Origin: Hericium rajendrae
Taxonomy: Eukaryota; Basidiomycota; Agaricomycetes; Russulales; Hericiaceae
Assembly (NCBI GenBank): GCA_033439255.1
Contig: CM065890.1
Coordinates: 1-64,000 of the forward strand
Reading direction: 5' to 3'
Length of the DNA stretch: 64,000 nt
Part shown: one piece after another, positions 24,562 through 34,615 of the stretch
How positions within the stretch are numbered: the stretch's first letter is position 1
Layout: every line of letters begins with the position of its first letter
Translations under genes and position numbers: made by a program
Notes under the pieces: model-generated
Database searches by the model: none
The model's input: the letters and a program-made list of their open reading frames with translations, nothing else
What the model was told of the DNA's origin: nothing

Positions 24562-25439
24562 CATCAGTAAACCTGGAAAGTTCTGATTGGTATCTGATTA
24601 TGTCTGATTTGATCTGATTCAGACAATCAGACAATCAGATGAGTCAGGTAGGTCCCTATCGTCCAGTGCCTTTCAGATAAAAGTGTCTGATTTTAGACAG
24701 AAGTCTGAGTGTCAGATGGCCATCTGAGTGTCAGATGGCCATCTGAGTGTCAGATGACCATCTGAATGTCAGATGACCATCTGAATGTCAGACAGCCATC
24801 TGAATGTTAGACAAAAGTCTGAGAGTCAGACCTTGTCTGAGAGTCAAATGCTATCTGAGAGTCAGATGCTGTCTGGGAATCAGATGCTGTCTGATATCTC
24901 TCATATTTTGTCTGAAGTCAGGGATGAGTCTGATAGTCAGATATATATCAGATCATCACTCCTAGATCAGACTCATATTAGGTTTCCAGACCATTTAGAC
25001 CAGATCAGATCAGATCTCAATATTATTTCATTCAAAACACTAAAGCTAGACAGGCTAAACTAAGAGCATACTACATCATAGTAATGCTTACAAGCATGTA
25101 TGCTGAAGGCAGTGGGGAGGAGGGGTGCTAGTACAAGCCAAAAGACGAGCCCTTACATAGTCACATAAAGACTACAGTTAGGAGTGTAAGAAAAATCAGA
25201 ATTATTGAATATGATGCCTCACATAATCGTCGTGAACAAGCTGTCACAGGTGTACACAGCTTGCTGCTATCATGCCCGACAGCTATAGCATTGTGAAATA
25301 TGCTGCGCCAATGCAGAACAGATGCCCAGGGAAGTGGAAGTCAGCCAGGATGCAGCAGCAATGGGAAGAGCAGCAGCAAGGTGGGGGAAAGAGAATGAAT
25401 GGAAAAGAGTCTGTTGGTACATTAGAATAATACAAATAA

Positions 25440-26720
25440 TAAATACTCATACTCACCTTGAATACTCTGCAGAACCGTGTGAATCCTGGCAGCGCTGGCT
25501 TCGATAGCACGAAGGAAGGACTGAGCGAAGCAACACAATATGCGTAGCTGTAGGACACGAAACACAACTGTTCCATGCCCCACAGCCTGCACGAAGTTAG
25601 AAGGCTGAAAAGGAAATGAACTGGCTGCAGCAAGGCAAAATGGTGGGCACAGACAGGGCAGCAGAGCGGGTATGAGGAGTGGCAGTGAGGGAGGGCAAGA
25701 ATGGAGGGAAATTTAATTAGTACATGAACAACGAGAGCGAATACCTTGTGCTCACCTTTGGCTATCGAGTTTGGGGAGTGCAGCGGGACGAAAGGGGTGA
25801 GGATGAAGAAGGACTTTGAGAGCAACGTTCGAAACCGAACGTTACTCTCTTTGTCAGTACGAGTTGTTCCGAAATCAAGACATTTTTTACTCACCTTGGG
25901 CCCCACCACTGAGTCCCAATACCTTGTTCTAATCCCTCAGTATGACAAGTTGGACTCGAAGTCGACACGTTGGGTCGACGACATCCACCCGGGGCTGTGT
26001 GCATCTGTGTGCATGGGGTGGAGATCGAGATGAAGGTCAAGGGGAAGGTCAAGGGCGCGCGAGCATGAGCACAGGAGATGCGGGGCACAGTGCATGGGAA
26101 CGCGACGGAGGGATGCACGGAGGGGGGGTTGTTGAGGGATAAGGGAAAACGAGGAGTACTGCTCGATAACGAGCAATACTCCTCGCGTTAGTACCTTAGA
26201 CACGAATATAACAGACCTTTTACTTACCTCTGTGTCCTGGCCACTTTCGAGTCATCCCTCCGACCTTCAAGTCAAGAGGCGAGGAGAGCGTGAGGTAGAA
26301 CGGGGAGTACTGTTCGATAACGAGCAGTACTCCCCCAATTAGCATAGTAGACAGTGTGATATAAAATTTTTGAACTCACCGTGGCGTCTAGCAAGTCCTT
26401 CCGCCCCTCGAAATGAACCTCCACCCTTCGAATGGATTAGAAACGCGCAGACTACGAGAACGAGCCCCAACGCCTCGTTCTCGTGGTCCTCGAGCTTGAT
26501 CCGAGGCTGCTGGGGCACGGCAAGACATGCGAGGCATGCGGAGGCGCGAGTGAGATTGGACGTGCGGAGGGAATGGGCACGCGAAAGGCGGCATGCGGAG
26601 CGTGGGGCATGGAAGGGACGACGGAAGGGGCGTGGGTGTTGAGATAGAACAGAGATCGGGGAGTACTGCTCATTATCGAGCAGTACTCCCCAGTGTCAGC
26701 ACGATGAACGAAAGAAAGAT
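25440..26720 (-). repeat. Leftward arm of intron-hairpin modules (element A)
   Basis: Reading the minus strand away from the core, successive modules show a donor (GTGAGT, GTAAGT or GTGAGC), about 40-60 nt ending in a branch-like CTAAT, CTAAC or CTGAC, an AG, then a hairpin. Hairpins lie at about 26656-26690, 26300-26336, 26147-26183 and 25821-25856. Two further donor/branch sets without a clear hairpin occur near 25755-25700 and 25457-25415. No long protein is convincingly encoded, and open frames here look incidental. Confidence 0.6.
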
Positions 26721-26834
26721 AAGATTTTTTTTAACTCATCTTACACTCCTCTGGAGTCTAGCAAGCCCCTCCGCTTTCTAAATCGTCCCTCCGGCCTTCA
26801 AGTCGACAGCAACGAGCAATGAGAAGAGGAAGAG

Positions 26835-26935
26835 ACACGACTTCAACAATGCGCGTTGCCGGGTGCTTGCCGATCGGGGATTGCCGACCGGGCCGGTAGC
26901 TTGCCGAAAGCATAACGCGCGTTTGAAACGTTAAG
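26835..26935. other. GC-rich core between divergent modules (element A)
   Basis: Core phrase GATTGCCGACCGGGCCGGT (26879-26897) is flanked by related words TTGCCGGG, TTGCCGAT and TTGCCGAA and by GCGCGTT/AACGCGCG. The same phrase occurs at the same relative place in the other giant elements (about 37990-38008 and, inverted, about 48627-48645). Modules point away from it on both sides, as expected for a bidirectional promoter; that role is inference. Confidence 0.55.
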
Positions 26936-27029
26936 TCGCACTTGCTATCTCTTGGCTATCCATCGTTTCTCCTCCGCTACTTTCTTCATTTCCTGATGCC
27001 TTGAAGACCGAAGGAATATATTGAAGGCT

Positions 27030-27135
27030 GGAGAGGGTACTGGGGGGCCCAGGTGAGTCAAAATACTTGTTATTATCGTGTCTACTGTACTAATTCGGGG
27101 AGTACTGCTCAGTTTCGAGCAGTACTTCCCGTTTT
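27030..27135 (+). repeat. Rightward intron-hairpin module (element A)
   Basis: Donor GTGAGT is at 27053 and the branch-like TACTAAT at about 27088. The acceptor-like AG at 27101-27102 implies an intron of about 50 bp. The hairpin GAGTACTGCTC...GAGCAGTACTTC follows at 27100-27129. This mirrors the minus-strand modules on the other side of the core. Confidence 0.6.
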
Positions 27136-27369
27136 CTCTTCTGCATCAACATCAACACCACTTCCGTCGCCTTTCGTGCCTCGCACCCCGTACGCCGCCT
27201 TATTTTCGTGCTCCACTCCCCGCGCATGCTCCGCCTCTCCGCCTGACGCCCACCGTAGTTCCTTCTCGCGCACGGCCCCGCATGACCCCGCACGAATGCA
27301 GGTCCTCGTTGTTTTGCGTGCCGACCCACACATCGGTAAGTACATTTTCTTTGTGTCTCTCTGTTCGCC

Positions 27370-28080
27370 TTCTGCCCGCGCAGCCTGTGGGTCCCGAAAC
27401 GGTTTCGTTTCGAGTCCTACAGGTGCGTGGGCCTTCGGTTTTCGCATCTACCTGCCCGCGCAGCCTGTGGGGCCCGAAACGAGAACGTTTCGGGCCCTCC
27501 AGGTGCGCGAGCCTTTGATTCTCGCATTTACCTATCCGCGCAGCCTGTGGGGCCCGAAACGAAAACGTTTCGGGCCCTGGAGGTGCGTGGATCTTCGGCT
27601 TTTGCATCTACCTGCCCACGCAGCCTGTGGGGTCCGAAACGTTTTCGTTTCGGGCCCTACAGGTGCGTGGATCTTCAATTTTCGCATCTACCTGCCCGCG
27701 CAGCCTGTGGGGCATGAAACATTCTTGTTTCGGGCCTACAGGTGCGCGAGCCTTTGATTCTCGCATCTACCTGTCCGTGCAGACTGTGGGGCCCGAAACG
27801 TTCTCGTTTCGGGCCCTACAGATGCGCGGATCTTCTCTTTTTGTATTTACCTGCCCGTGCAGGCTGTGGGGCCCGAAACGATAACGTTTTGGGCCCTACA
27901 GTGCGTGGGCCTTCTGTTCTCGTATTTACTTGCCCGTGCAGGCTGTGGGGCCCGAAACGAGAACGTTTCGGGCCCTACAGATGCGTGGGCCTTCTTTTTC
28001 GTATTCACCTGCCCGCGCAGGCTGTGGGGCCCGAAACGAGAACGTTTCAGGTCCTACAGGTGCATGGGCCTTCGGTTATC
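27370..28080 (+). repeat. 81-bp minisatellite with an internal palindrome, about 9 copies
   Basis: Units of 79-82 bp repeat about nine times. Each contains GGGCCCGAAACG, a 4-6-nt loop, and CGTTTCGGGCCC (centres near 27400, 27482, 27563, 27645, 27725, 27803, 27883, 27962 and 28042), followed by CAGGTGCGTG and CTGCCCGCGCAGCCTGTGG. Because 81 is a multiple of three, all frames can stay open and give repetitive translations. I regard those as by-products, not genes. Confidence 0.85.
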
Positions 28081-28103
28081 ATGTCAAGTTGTCAATTTAT
28101 GAA

Positions 28104-28388
28104 TGTTACAGCCATTTGCATAGAGCATGGCAGTAACTCGCGTTTTTTCGATTAAAAATACATTTTTGAATGAATAATGCCCTCTGCTTTGTATATTATG
28201 AAACCGTCTAAGATTCCCTCGGCAATGACTGACGCCAGCAAGCTGAAGTGCTATGACGAAGTGATGAAGTGGTTGCGAAGTGGAGAGCTCGATGCGTCAA
28301 AACACCCAGCCACAGGGTCAGCCACATCTTTCCTCTTTCATCGAAAAACCGCGAGTTACTGCCATGCTTTATGCAAATGGCTGTAAAT
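28104..28388. mobile_element. Small foldback of a different family inside element A
   Basis: Inverted ends TTACAGCCATTTGCATA (28104) and its complement near 28372-28388 extend for about 45 bp (both include CATGGCAGTAACTCGCG). They enclose a 69-codon open frame starting at 28177. Ends and sequence differ from the CATCAG family. No clear target duplication is seen. The frame reads through the terminal repeat, so I doubt it is a gene. Confidence 0.45.
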
Positions 28389-28559
28389 CTAGACTTTGCA
28401 AAGCTGTTATGAGTGCTCAGCCTGAGTTCAGATTGATTGAGCTCAAGTCCAATTCAAAATCAAAGTCTGATTTTCATTCAGATTCAGGTTTAAACTTGGA
28501 TTTGATTTCCTCCACTTTTTATCCTTCAAGTCTAAGACCACTATAAACATCTCATAAAA

Positions 28560-29300
28560 ATTTAGATGTTTGATGTATCCAAAGACCTATCTGACTTTGT
28601 CTGATAAATAGCTACTGTCTGACTCTCATTTAATGTCTGACAGAATCAATAATGTCTGAAACAAGTCCATAAGTCTTATGTGCCTAAAAGTACCTAAATG
28701 ATAAGGACTTATTTGACTTTATTTGAAAAGTAGTAGCTGTTTAACTTTAATTCAATCTCTGAAAGACTTAACAATGTCTGACCAAAGTTCAAAGGTCTGG
28801 CATATCTAAAAGTATCTGAATAATAGAGACCTATCTGACTCTATCTGAAAAGTAGCAATTGTCTGACAATTATTAAATGTCTAACAAAATGATCTTCATC
28901 TGACAAATTTTTAAGACTCTGACATGTCTGAAAAAATCTGGATGATAGAGACCTACCTGACTTTGTCTAAAAAGTAGCAATGATCTGACTTTTATTTAAT
29001 GTCTGACAAAATTACCTTCATCTGACAGATGTATAAGAATCTGATATGTCTGAGAACATCTGGATGATAGAGACCTACCTGACTTCGTCTGAAAAGTAGC
29101 AATGATCTAACTTTTATTGAATGTCTGATAAGATGATCTTCATCTGACAGATGTGTAAGAATCTGATATATCTAAAAACATCTGGACGATAGAGACCTAC
29201 CTGACTCTATCTGAAAAGTAGCAATAATCTGACCTTTATTGAATGTCTGACAAAATTACTCTTATCTGATAGATTTTTAAGAATCTGATAGGTCTGCTGA
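28560..29300 (+). repeat. TCTGA tandem array with a period of about 122 bp (right subterminal, element A)
   Basis: About five to six units share GATAGAGACCTACCTGACT, then TCTGAAAAGTAGCAATGATC, then AATGTCTGAC. They are arranged head to tail at about 28815, 28945, 29067 and 29190, with decayed units to the left. By analogy to CACTA elements these are candidate transposase-binding subterminal repeats. Confidence 0.65.
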
Positions 29301-29439
29301 TATCTGATATTCTTCTAATTTTATAAAATGATCTACACACTATTTTATTCATATGTGAGTCAGACAAATGGACCTGTTCAGAACTCTCAGACAAAAGTCA
29401 GACAGTCAGACTAGTCAGAAGATTCCTCATTTCCTGATG

Positions 29440-29930
29440 TCTACAGCCTGGGGGCCCATTCCTGGGCTGCATCTGAATGGCGCATGGATGAGCAACAGGG
29501 AAGATTCGACACTGTCATTGTCAACGTCGTCACGACTGTCAGTGATGACCGCCCCATCATCCCACAGCCTGTACCCTCCTCCAACGCCACACCCGACGCA
29601 CCCCTCACCACCTCGGCCTTTCGTGCTAAAAAACCCTTCTGCTTCCACTGCCACAGGCTGGGGCACATCGTGAGAGACTGCGGAAGGCAACGTCGTCGAG
29701 ACACTCAGAGAGCCCGGCGCTCAGGAGGACCACCACCCGCTACTGCCCCACCAACTGTCCACTGGGACACCCACCACGAGGCTTGGGATTCAATTCCCCC
29801 TGTCGACCAATGCCTCGATCCCATGGCCAGAGTCTTCCATGAGCACTGCGAGCTTCTCCGCAACTGCCTTTGCGGCACTGACACTGCCATCAACAAGTTG
29901 CTTGAGGAGCAGAAGTACTGGTCGGACTGA
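29440..29930 (+). pseudogene. Extra CCHC zinc-knuckle segment of gypsy fossil 1
   Basis: Downstream of element A, an open stretch encodes the knuckle CFHCHRLGHIVRDC (about 29638-29679) followed by a basic run RQRRRD. It lies between pol and the 3' LTR. A gag-like nucleic-acid-binding part in this position is unusual for Ty3/gypsy. It could be a second, captured gag-like segment. Confidence 0.55.
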
Positions 29931-30095
29931 CTGTGGGAGGTGGAGTGGAAGAACCCACCTCGCCCCTCGAAGGAAGAGGTTCATGAAACTCAGCGCAGCT
30001 GGAGAGATGAGGAGGACAGGTGTGACCCGAGCTGGGGCCTCCCTGGGTAGGACTTCTAGGACACATCGGGTCGACGTGTCATAGAAAGGGGGTGG

Positions 30096-30827
30096 TGTTA
30101 AGAACCATATGTTTCATTTCTTAACTTGACATTACTCCCTTTGACATCCCCACCATGGTCGATGTCCCATTGCTCTATTCCCTTTATTTAACCATATCTA
30201 CATGCATGCATGGACGCTATCGCACTGCCTCGATCCACTATCCATTTCCATCATGATCATTGCAGTGCTACCCTATCTACTCCTCCATCATGTTTCATCC
30301 CCATCATGCATAGTACGATGCTGTGCAATGCACAGTTACTACCATCACCTTAGATACGACTCGTAGCTGTGCATCCTCCTGTATTTAACTGGTTGAGCTG
30401 AGTCCCTTAGACCTCAGCTTAACCACTTTGCAACTCTATAGGATTTACCTCCTGTCAGTCACCAGTGCCCTTTAAGTTCCTCCACCTTGCGCTTCCCTCT
30501 CTCAATCGCCCTCGACTCTCTTCATTGTCGATCGCCTCTTGAGCAGGTCAGCCTTTGTTGTTTGTGTGTAGCCTGAGTCCCTACATCAGGAACCCTTTCA
30601 GTCTTCTTAGTGACCTTGTTGGTCTGGTTTGGGTCTGGTGGATCTGGTTTTTGTCTGGTTTGTCTGGTTTTCATCTGAATTGATAGAAAACCAGACAAAC
30701 CAGATGAAAACCAGACAAACCAGACAAAAACCAGATTCACCAGATCCAAACCAGACCAACAAGGTCACTAAGAAGACTGAAAGGGTTCCTGATGTACTCA
30801 GTCACTACAGGATGTCGGTCCTTAGCA
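30096..30827 (+). repeat. 3' LTR of gypsy fossil 1, carrying a MITE
   Basis: This is the same 519-bp LTR as at 12918, enlarged by the 211-bp foldback at 30584-30794 plus its 2-bp duplication. A purine tract (AGAAAGGGGGTGG, about 30083-30095) lies directly upstream. Confidence 0.9.
30584..30794. mobile_element. 211-bp foldback MITE, copy 1
   Basis: This near-perfect palindrome has arms of about 95 bp starting CATCAGGAACCCTTTCAGTC. The target duplication is TA at 30582-30583 and 30795-30796; the unoccupied site is visible in the 5' LTR at about 13404. By eye it is identical over its whole length to 57771-57981. Confidence 0.95.
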
Positions 30828-30832
30828 CTGGG

Positions 30833-31792
30833 TGCAGCCAATGCCGTACAGGTTGGAGACATAAGGAAGGTCCCAGAAATGCCAATAGAGGACGTACCAG
30901 TGCTTTTTACTTGGGATGCTGGCAGGATCAGCGTAAATATTGAAATGTGGGAGTAGAAGAGCCCCCCTGCCCATGGTATCGATGTGTTCGACATGCAGGG
31001 TCATCATGAATGCTATGATTTGATCATCATTGAGTGTGACCTCAGGGGTGGCAGTCTCAGTGGCAATGGCAATGAGCACATGCTGGCTGTCTTTATTGTT
31101 CCACTGGTTGTGGACAATGGTCCTGACAGTCACGGTATCAGACATAGTGAAACCAGCAATAGTGAACAAGAAGTGGGGAAGACTTGGCTCTATGGTAAGG
31201 GCTTGGAAAGTGACATTCGTCAAAGACCACACACTGTGGGAAAGCATAATGTGGGCAACTGCATCAGTGATGTTGAACACTAAGAACGGTGTTGACACAA
31301 CTGCATAATTGGCTTGCTGGGGTGTGATAGTCAGGACCAGTGCAGCAACATGGGCATCGGCAAAATTTGCAACCTTGAGGACTACTTGTTGGATAAGTGA
31401 TGCCATCGCCACATGGGTGAGCAAGTCACATGCAAAGTCAAAGGGGCGTGCGATAAACTTAGCACCCTGAATATTTTCCCAGTCAAACAGCTGGTTGCAT
31501 GAGATGAACGTGAGGGCAGCGAGCAGATGAGCATCATGGATGATAGGGAAGGGTCCATTCGTGTACAGGACAGTCATAATGGAGGCTGCCTGGGCATGGA
31601 GGGGCACAGAAGCATTGAGATTTGCAGCGCCGAGCTGCATAGTGAGGCAGAACATTTGAGCAGGCATAGTTGAGGAACCAGAAACAGACTGCAGTGAGTG
31701 AACGAGTGCTGCTGCATAGGTAATGGGCAGTGGGGTAGCTGGTGTTGCTGGAGCAGGTGGGTTGTCAGCCATGCTGGGGGAGGCATGGGCCT
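30833..31792 (-). pseudogene. LINE ORF1, main part
   Basis: This open minus-strand frame of about 315 codons starts at the ATG at 31770-31772 (MADNPPAPATPA). It is Ala/Pro-rich at first and then a mixed alpha/beta region without a domain I can name. It is cut at 30833 by gypsy fossil 1. Its zinc-knuckle end is at 12748-12912. Upstream it is cut at 31792 by gypsy fossil 2. It belongs with the APE endonuclease piece at 11236-11705, so the most likely identity is ORF1 of a Tad1-like fungal LINE. Within this piece the frame itself is intact, so disruption came mainly from the insertions. Confidence 0.65.
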
Positions 31793-32215
31793 TGTCACGG
31801 ATCGCTCCATTTCTCTCCGCCCTTTTCTCTGCCATCAAGGCATCACGTCGGTCATGTGCTCTAGCAGCCCCATCACATGTTCACTTCCTCACATGACCTG
31901 GGGCTATCCTTCACCCATGCCCTTGTTCCCCTTTGGGACATCCTATTGTTCTCCCTCCCATTGTTCTCCTTTTGGCCACCATTGTTCTCACTCTATTGTT
32001 CGACCCATTATGGTGTCCATTGTTCTTTTTCCATTGTCGTCCCAGTACTTATAGGCTCCCTGTTGCTCGCCTATTTCCCTAGATTGTCCATTTCATCTGT
32101 ACCGTACTGTACCTCCAATACAGGTCACTACGCTGCTAGTTGCTCTCTGCTCTCTCACTCCCATCATTGCTGGTGACTTGGGTGGTTCTCTGCTGTCTAC
32201 GACCGAGTCTTGACA
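31793..32215 (+). repeat. 5' LTR of gypsy fossil 2
   Basis: A 423-bp LTR, TG...CA ended, paired with 44745-45167. A TGG-starting stretch at 32218 is the likely primer-binding site. Confidence 0.92.
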
Positions 32216-32405
32216 CCTGGACAATCTCTCATACACCCGCCTCACCTCCCTACTATCGCCCATCATACCTCTCTTCTTTGAACCCTTCACCGCTGACATC
32301 TTCACCGTACTATCTCGACATCCATTCCATCAACCTCATCTCCCCTTCCCCATTGCCAACACCATCGAAGGCAGTGCACTCATTCTCCTCCTCCGCTATT
32401 GTGCT

Positions 32406-34409
32406 GTGAAGCGTTGGGAAGCCGAAGGAGTTTGGTTTCAATTGAGATCGTGGAAACCACATGCAGGTGCTATTTCCATTGCCTTATACGTTCGAATTCG
32501 AGTTGCTTTTGACGTCGACTTGCAAGAATTCACGTTTGGTGCCTCGGACATCACCTACCACTGTCGCCAACCCAACCGAGGATCCCCTGCGAGCATCCTG
32601 CCATCGACCTCATTCCCCTTTTGCACACTAGGTTTCTTCACCCCAGAACCCTCGCCTGAGCCTGTGTGGGCCAGAGAATGCCTCGGCCACCAATTCCTCA
32701 GAATTTCGTACTCCACCACCTTGTACCCTCATGCCCTTGGACGTCGTCCAGTTGCGGCAGACTTCCTGTAGGTTGTCACCATTGATTCCACTGACCCCCG
32801 CTTCCAGACCACTGCACCCTTCCCACTTGGGATCTTCGAGTCCCTTGGGGACTACCACATTTACACCCTTGCTGGCATTGCCTGGATCCACTTTTCTCAC
32901 CAAGACCCTGCCACCCGCCAGTGGTACTTCGCTGAGTGCGAAGACTTCCCCTACCTCGAACTCATCGACTTTGACGTTGCCAGAGAAGAACACCACCGCC
33001 TACACCCAGCCACTCCACCGCTCCCCACCATTGCCCCTCCTAGTATCGACTCCCCTCCTGCATGCACCGAAACCCTCTCTGTACCAACAGGTATCATCTT
33101 CAATGCTGTTACCAGGAAGTACTATGCATACCGTTCCAACTCTCGATGCCTAGTCGTTGGCTGGAGACCAAACCTAGTAGAAGGAAGAGATCAGTGGTTT
33201 TGGCAGGCCAGTAGCATTTTCATCACTGAACCTGAACTCGCTCTCTCTCACCAAGTCCTAGAAGCCCGCGAGCAAGAGCGAGTTGCCCAGCTCGCAGTCC
33301 TCCACTCACCGCTACCCCCTCGCATCCCAACCCCGATACCAATCCCCTCACCCGCTCCACCTGTTACCACTGTTACATCCACATCCACCGTCAACATCAA
33401 ACCGATCATCGCCCCAGCTCCCCCTGTTCAGCCACCCGACGACATGTCCAACCCCGAGATCGGTATCAAACCTGCTCCCTTTGAGGGAGATTGTTCCAAG
33501 TCCAAGGAGTTCCAGTTGCATATTTGCTTATTCCTTCGTGCCAACTCTACCCAGTATAAAGATGATACCGCCCAGATCTCCCTCTTCCTCGACCTCTGCC
33601 AGGGCCCTATTGCCAGCCAGTGGGCCACCCAGCGTGTCGAGGAGATCCTTGAGGATGATGATCTTGTGGCTGCAAACACATCTCCAGCCCATGTCCCTCG
33701 CTTCGCCAACCTCGCTGCCCTTCGAACTCGCTTCAATTTGGACTTCTCCCCCCTTGACGACTCCAAGGATGCCTCCCATGCCATCCAGACCCTCCAGATG
33801 GGTACATGCCCGGTAGTTGACTACATCACCGAGTTCGAGTCCTTCGCTCCTCGCACCGGCTACAACGATGTGGCCCTGATCGATTGGTTCCTGCATGGCC
33901 TCAACAGTGCCTTGCGGGATGATTGCCAGTGCAGCTACCCCACGCCCACCACCCTGGATGAGTGGAAGGTGAGGGCCCGTGACAGGAATGCTGCCTACCT
34001 CATGCGCACCCGGTTCCAGAGTCCCCACCCTACAACTGGGTGCACCCCGGTGAGCACTCGCTCCCCTCAGTCCACATCTACTGGCCGATCCCACACCGTT
34101 GCTGCTACAGGTGCCCCACTGCCCAAACTCTCGAAGCCTGACCGTGAGCGTCTCAGGCGTGAGGGTGGTTGCTTCCGCTGCCGTCAGAAGGGCCATGGCT
34201 TCCGCGACTGCCCCCTCAATGCTGACTCCAACCCCCGTGCCCCAATCCCTCGTGTCCGAGCACTAGAAACTGGCTCTGCCCTGGGAGTAGCTCCAGAAGA
34301 TGCAGCCGCCGCCCTCGCTGTCCCTGCCATCAACAGGTCCATCGCCGACTTATTGTCGCAGTTGAAGGACTTGAGCGAGGAAGAGAGGGAAGAGCATCAG
34401 GAAGGTTGA
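32406..34409 (+). pseudogene. gag region of gypsy fossil 2
   Basis: A long N-terminal part (about 32750-33440) with Trp/Tyr-rich patches such as WFWQASSIF precedes the capsid-like part (33444-34000). The nucleocapsid knuckle CFRCRQKGHGFRDC is at about 34170-34211. The segment ends just before the inserted element at 34395. Confidence 0.75.
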
Positions 34410-34551
34410 CAACTTTCTGCTAGACCTGCGAGCAATCAGACACTCTCAGATAAGATCAGAAAATCTGCAGGTCAATCAGATGCTCTCAGATGCTCTCAGA
34501 TGCTCTCAGATTGCTCGCAGGTCTAGCAGAAAGTTGTCAACCTTCCTGATG
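34395..34551. mobile_element. 157-bp foldback MITE in gypsy fossil 2
   Basis: Ends are CATCAGGAAGGTTGACAACT and the inverse ...CAACCTTCCTGATG. The 2-bp duplication is AG (34393-34394, 34552-34553). The ends match those of 22872-23452 while the middle is much shorter, so it is a deletion derivative or sister of that subfamily. Confidence 0.92.
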
Positions 34552-34615
34552 AGGCAAAAGCTGCATTAAAGGATATGGTTGAGGGTTTTTAAAGCGCCCC
34601 CCGGTCACGTCGTCC

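Larger units (their letters stand above)
24562..29439. mobile_element. Giant non-autonomous CATCAG-family (Plavaka-like) element A, 4.88 kb
   Basis: It begins CATCAGTAAACCTGG and ends TTTCCTGATG, flanked by TC at 24560-24561 and 29440-29441. The left subterminal part (to about 25030) and right part (28560-29439) are TCTGA/TCAGA-rich. The motif reading GATAGRGACCTACCTGACT occurs near the right end (29067, 29190) and, inverted, near the left end (about 24645-24665). The middle (25.2-28.1 kb) contains a GC-rich core with divergent intron-hairpin modules and an 81-bp minisatellite. The right terminus (TCTAC then TTTTATTCATAT) is homologous to that of the element carrying the intact Plavaka transposase. 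No transposase is encoded, so it probably moved in trans. Confidence 0.85.
12918..30827 (+). mobile_element. Ty3/gypsy chromovirus fossil 1 (with nested insertions)
   Basis: This LTR retroelement has both LTRs, starts TGTTAAGAACC and ends CCTTAGCA, and is flanked by the 5-bp target repeat CTGGG at 12913-12917 and 30828-30832. Parts in order are 5' LTR, gag with CCHC knuckle, protease, reverse transcriptase, RNase H, integrase, chromodomain, an extra CCHC-bearing segment, a purine-rich tract and the 3' LTR. It is interrupted by insertions at 15529-15819, about 15900-18887, 22872-23452, 24562-29439 and 30584-30794. It is broken, with roughly ten breaks besides the insertions. Its LTRs differ at about 9 of 519 positions by eye, all transitions, so it is fairly young. 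It sits in LINE ORF1. Confidence 0.92.

Noticed and set aside
27053-28155. Long overlapping open frames with repeated residues (SLWGPKR, QPVGPET)
   Set aside because: They are forced by the 81-bp repeat period, occur in several frames at once, and have no start or splice logic.
24562-29439. Polinton or other capsid-bearing virus element
   Set aside because: No polymerase, capsid or packaging ATPase sequence is visible; the ends match the Plavaka-type family.
30584-30794. Tc1/mariner MITE (TA duplication)
   Set aside because: The identical copy at 57771 is flanked by CT and relatives by AG, TC, TT and CA, so TA is one case of a relaxed 2-bp rule.
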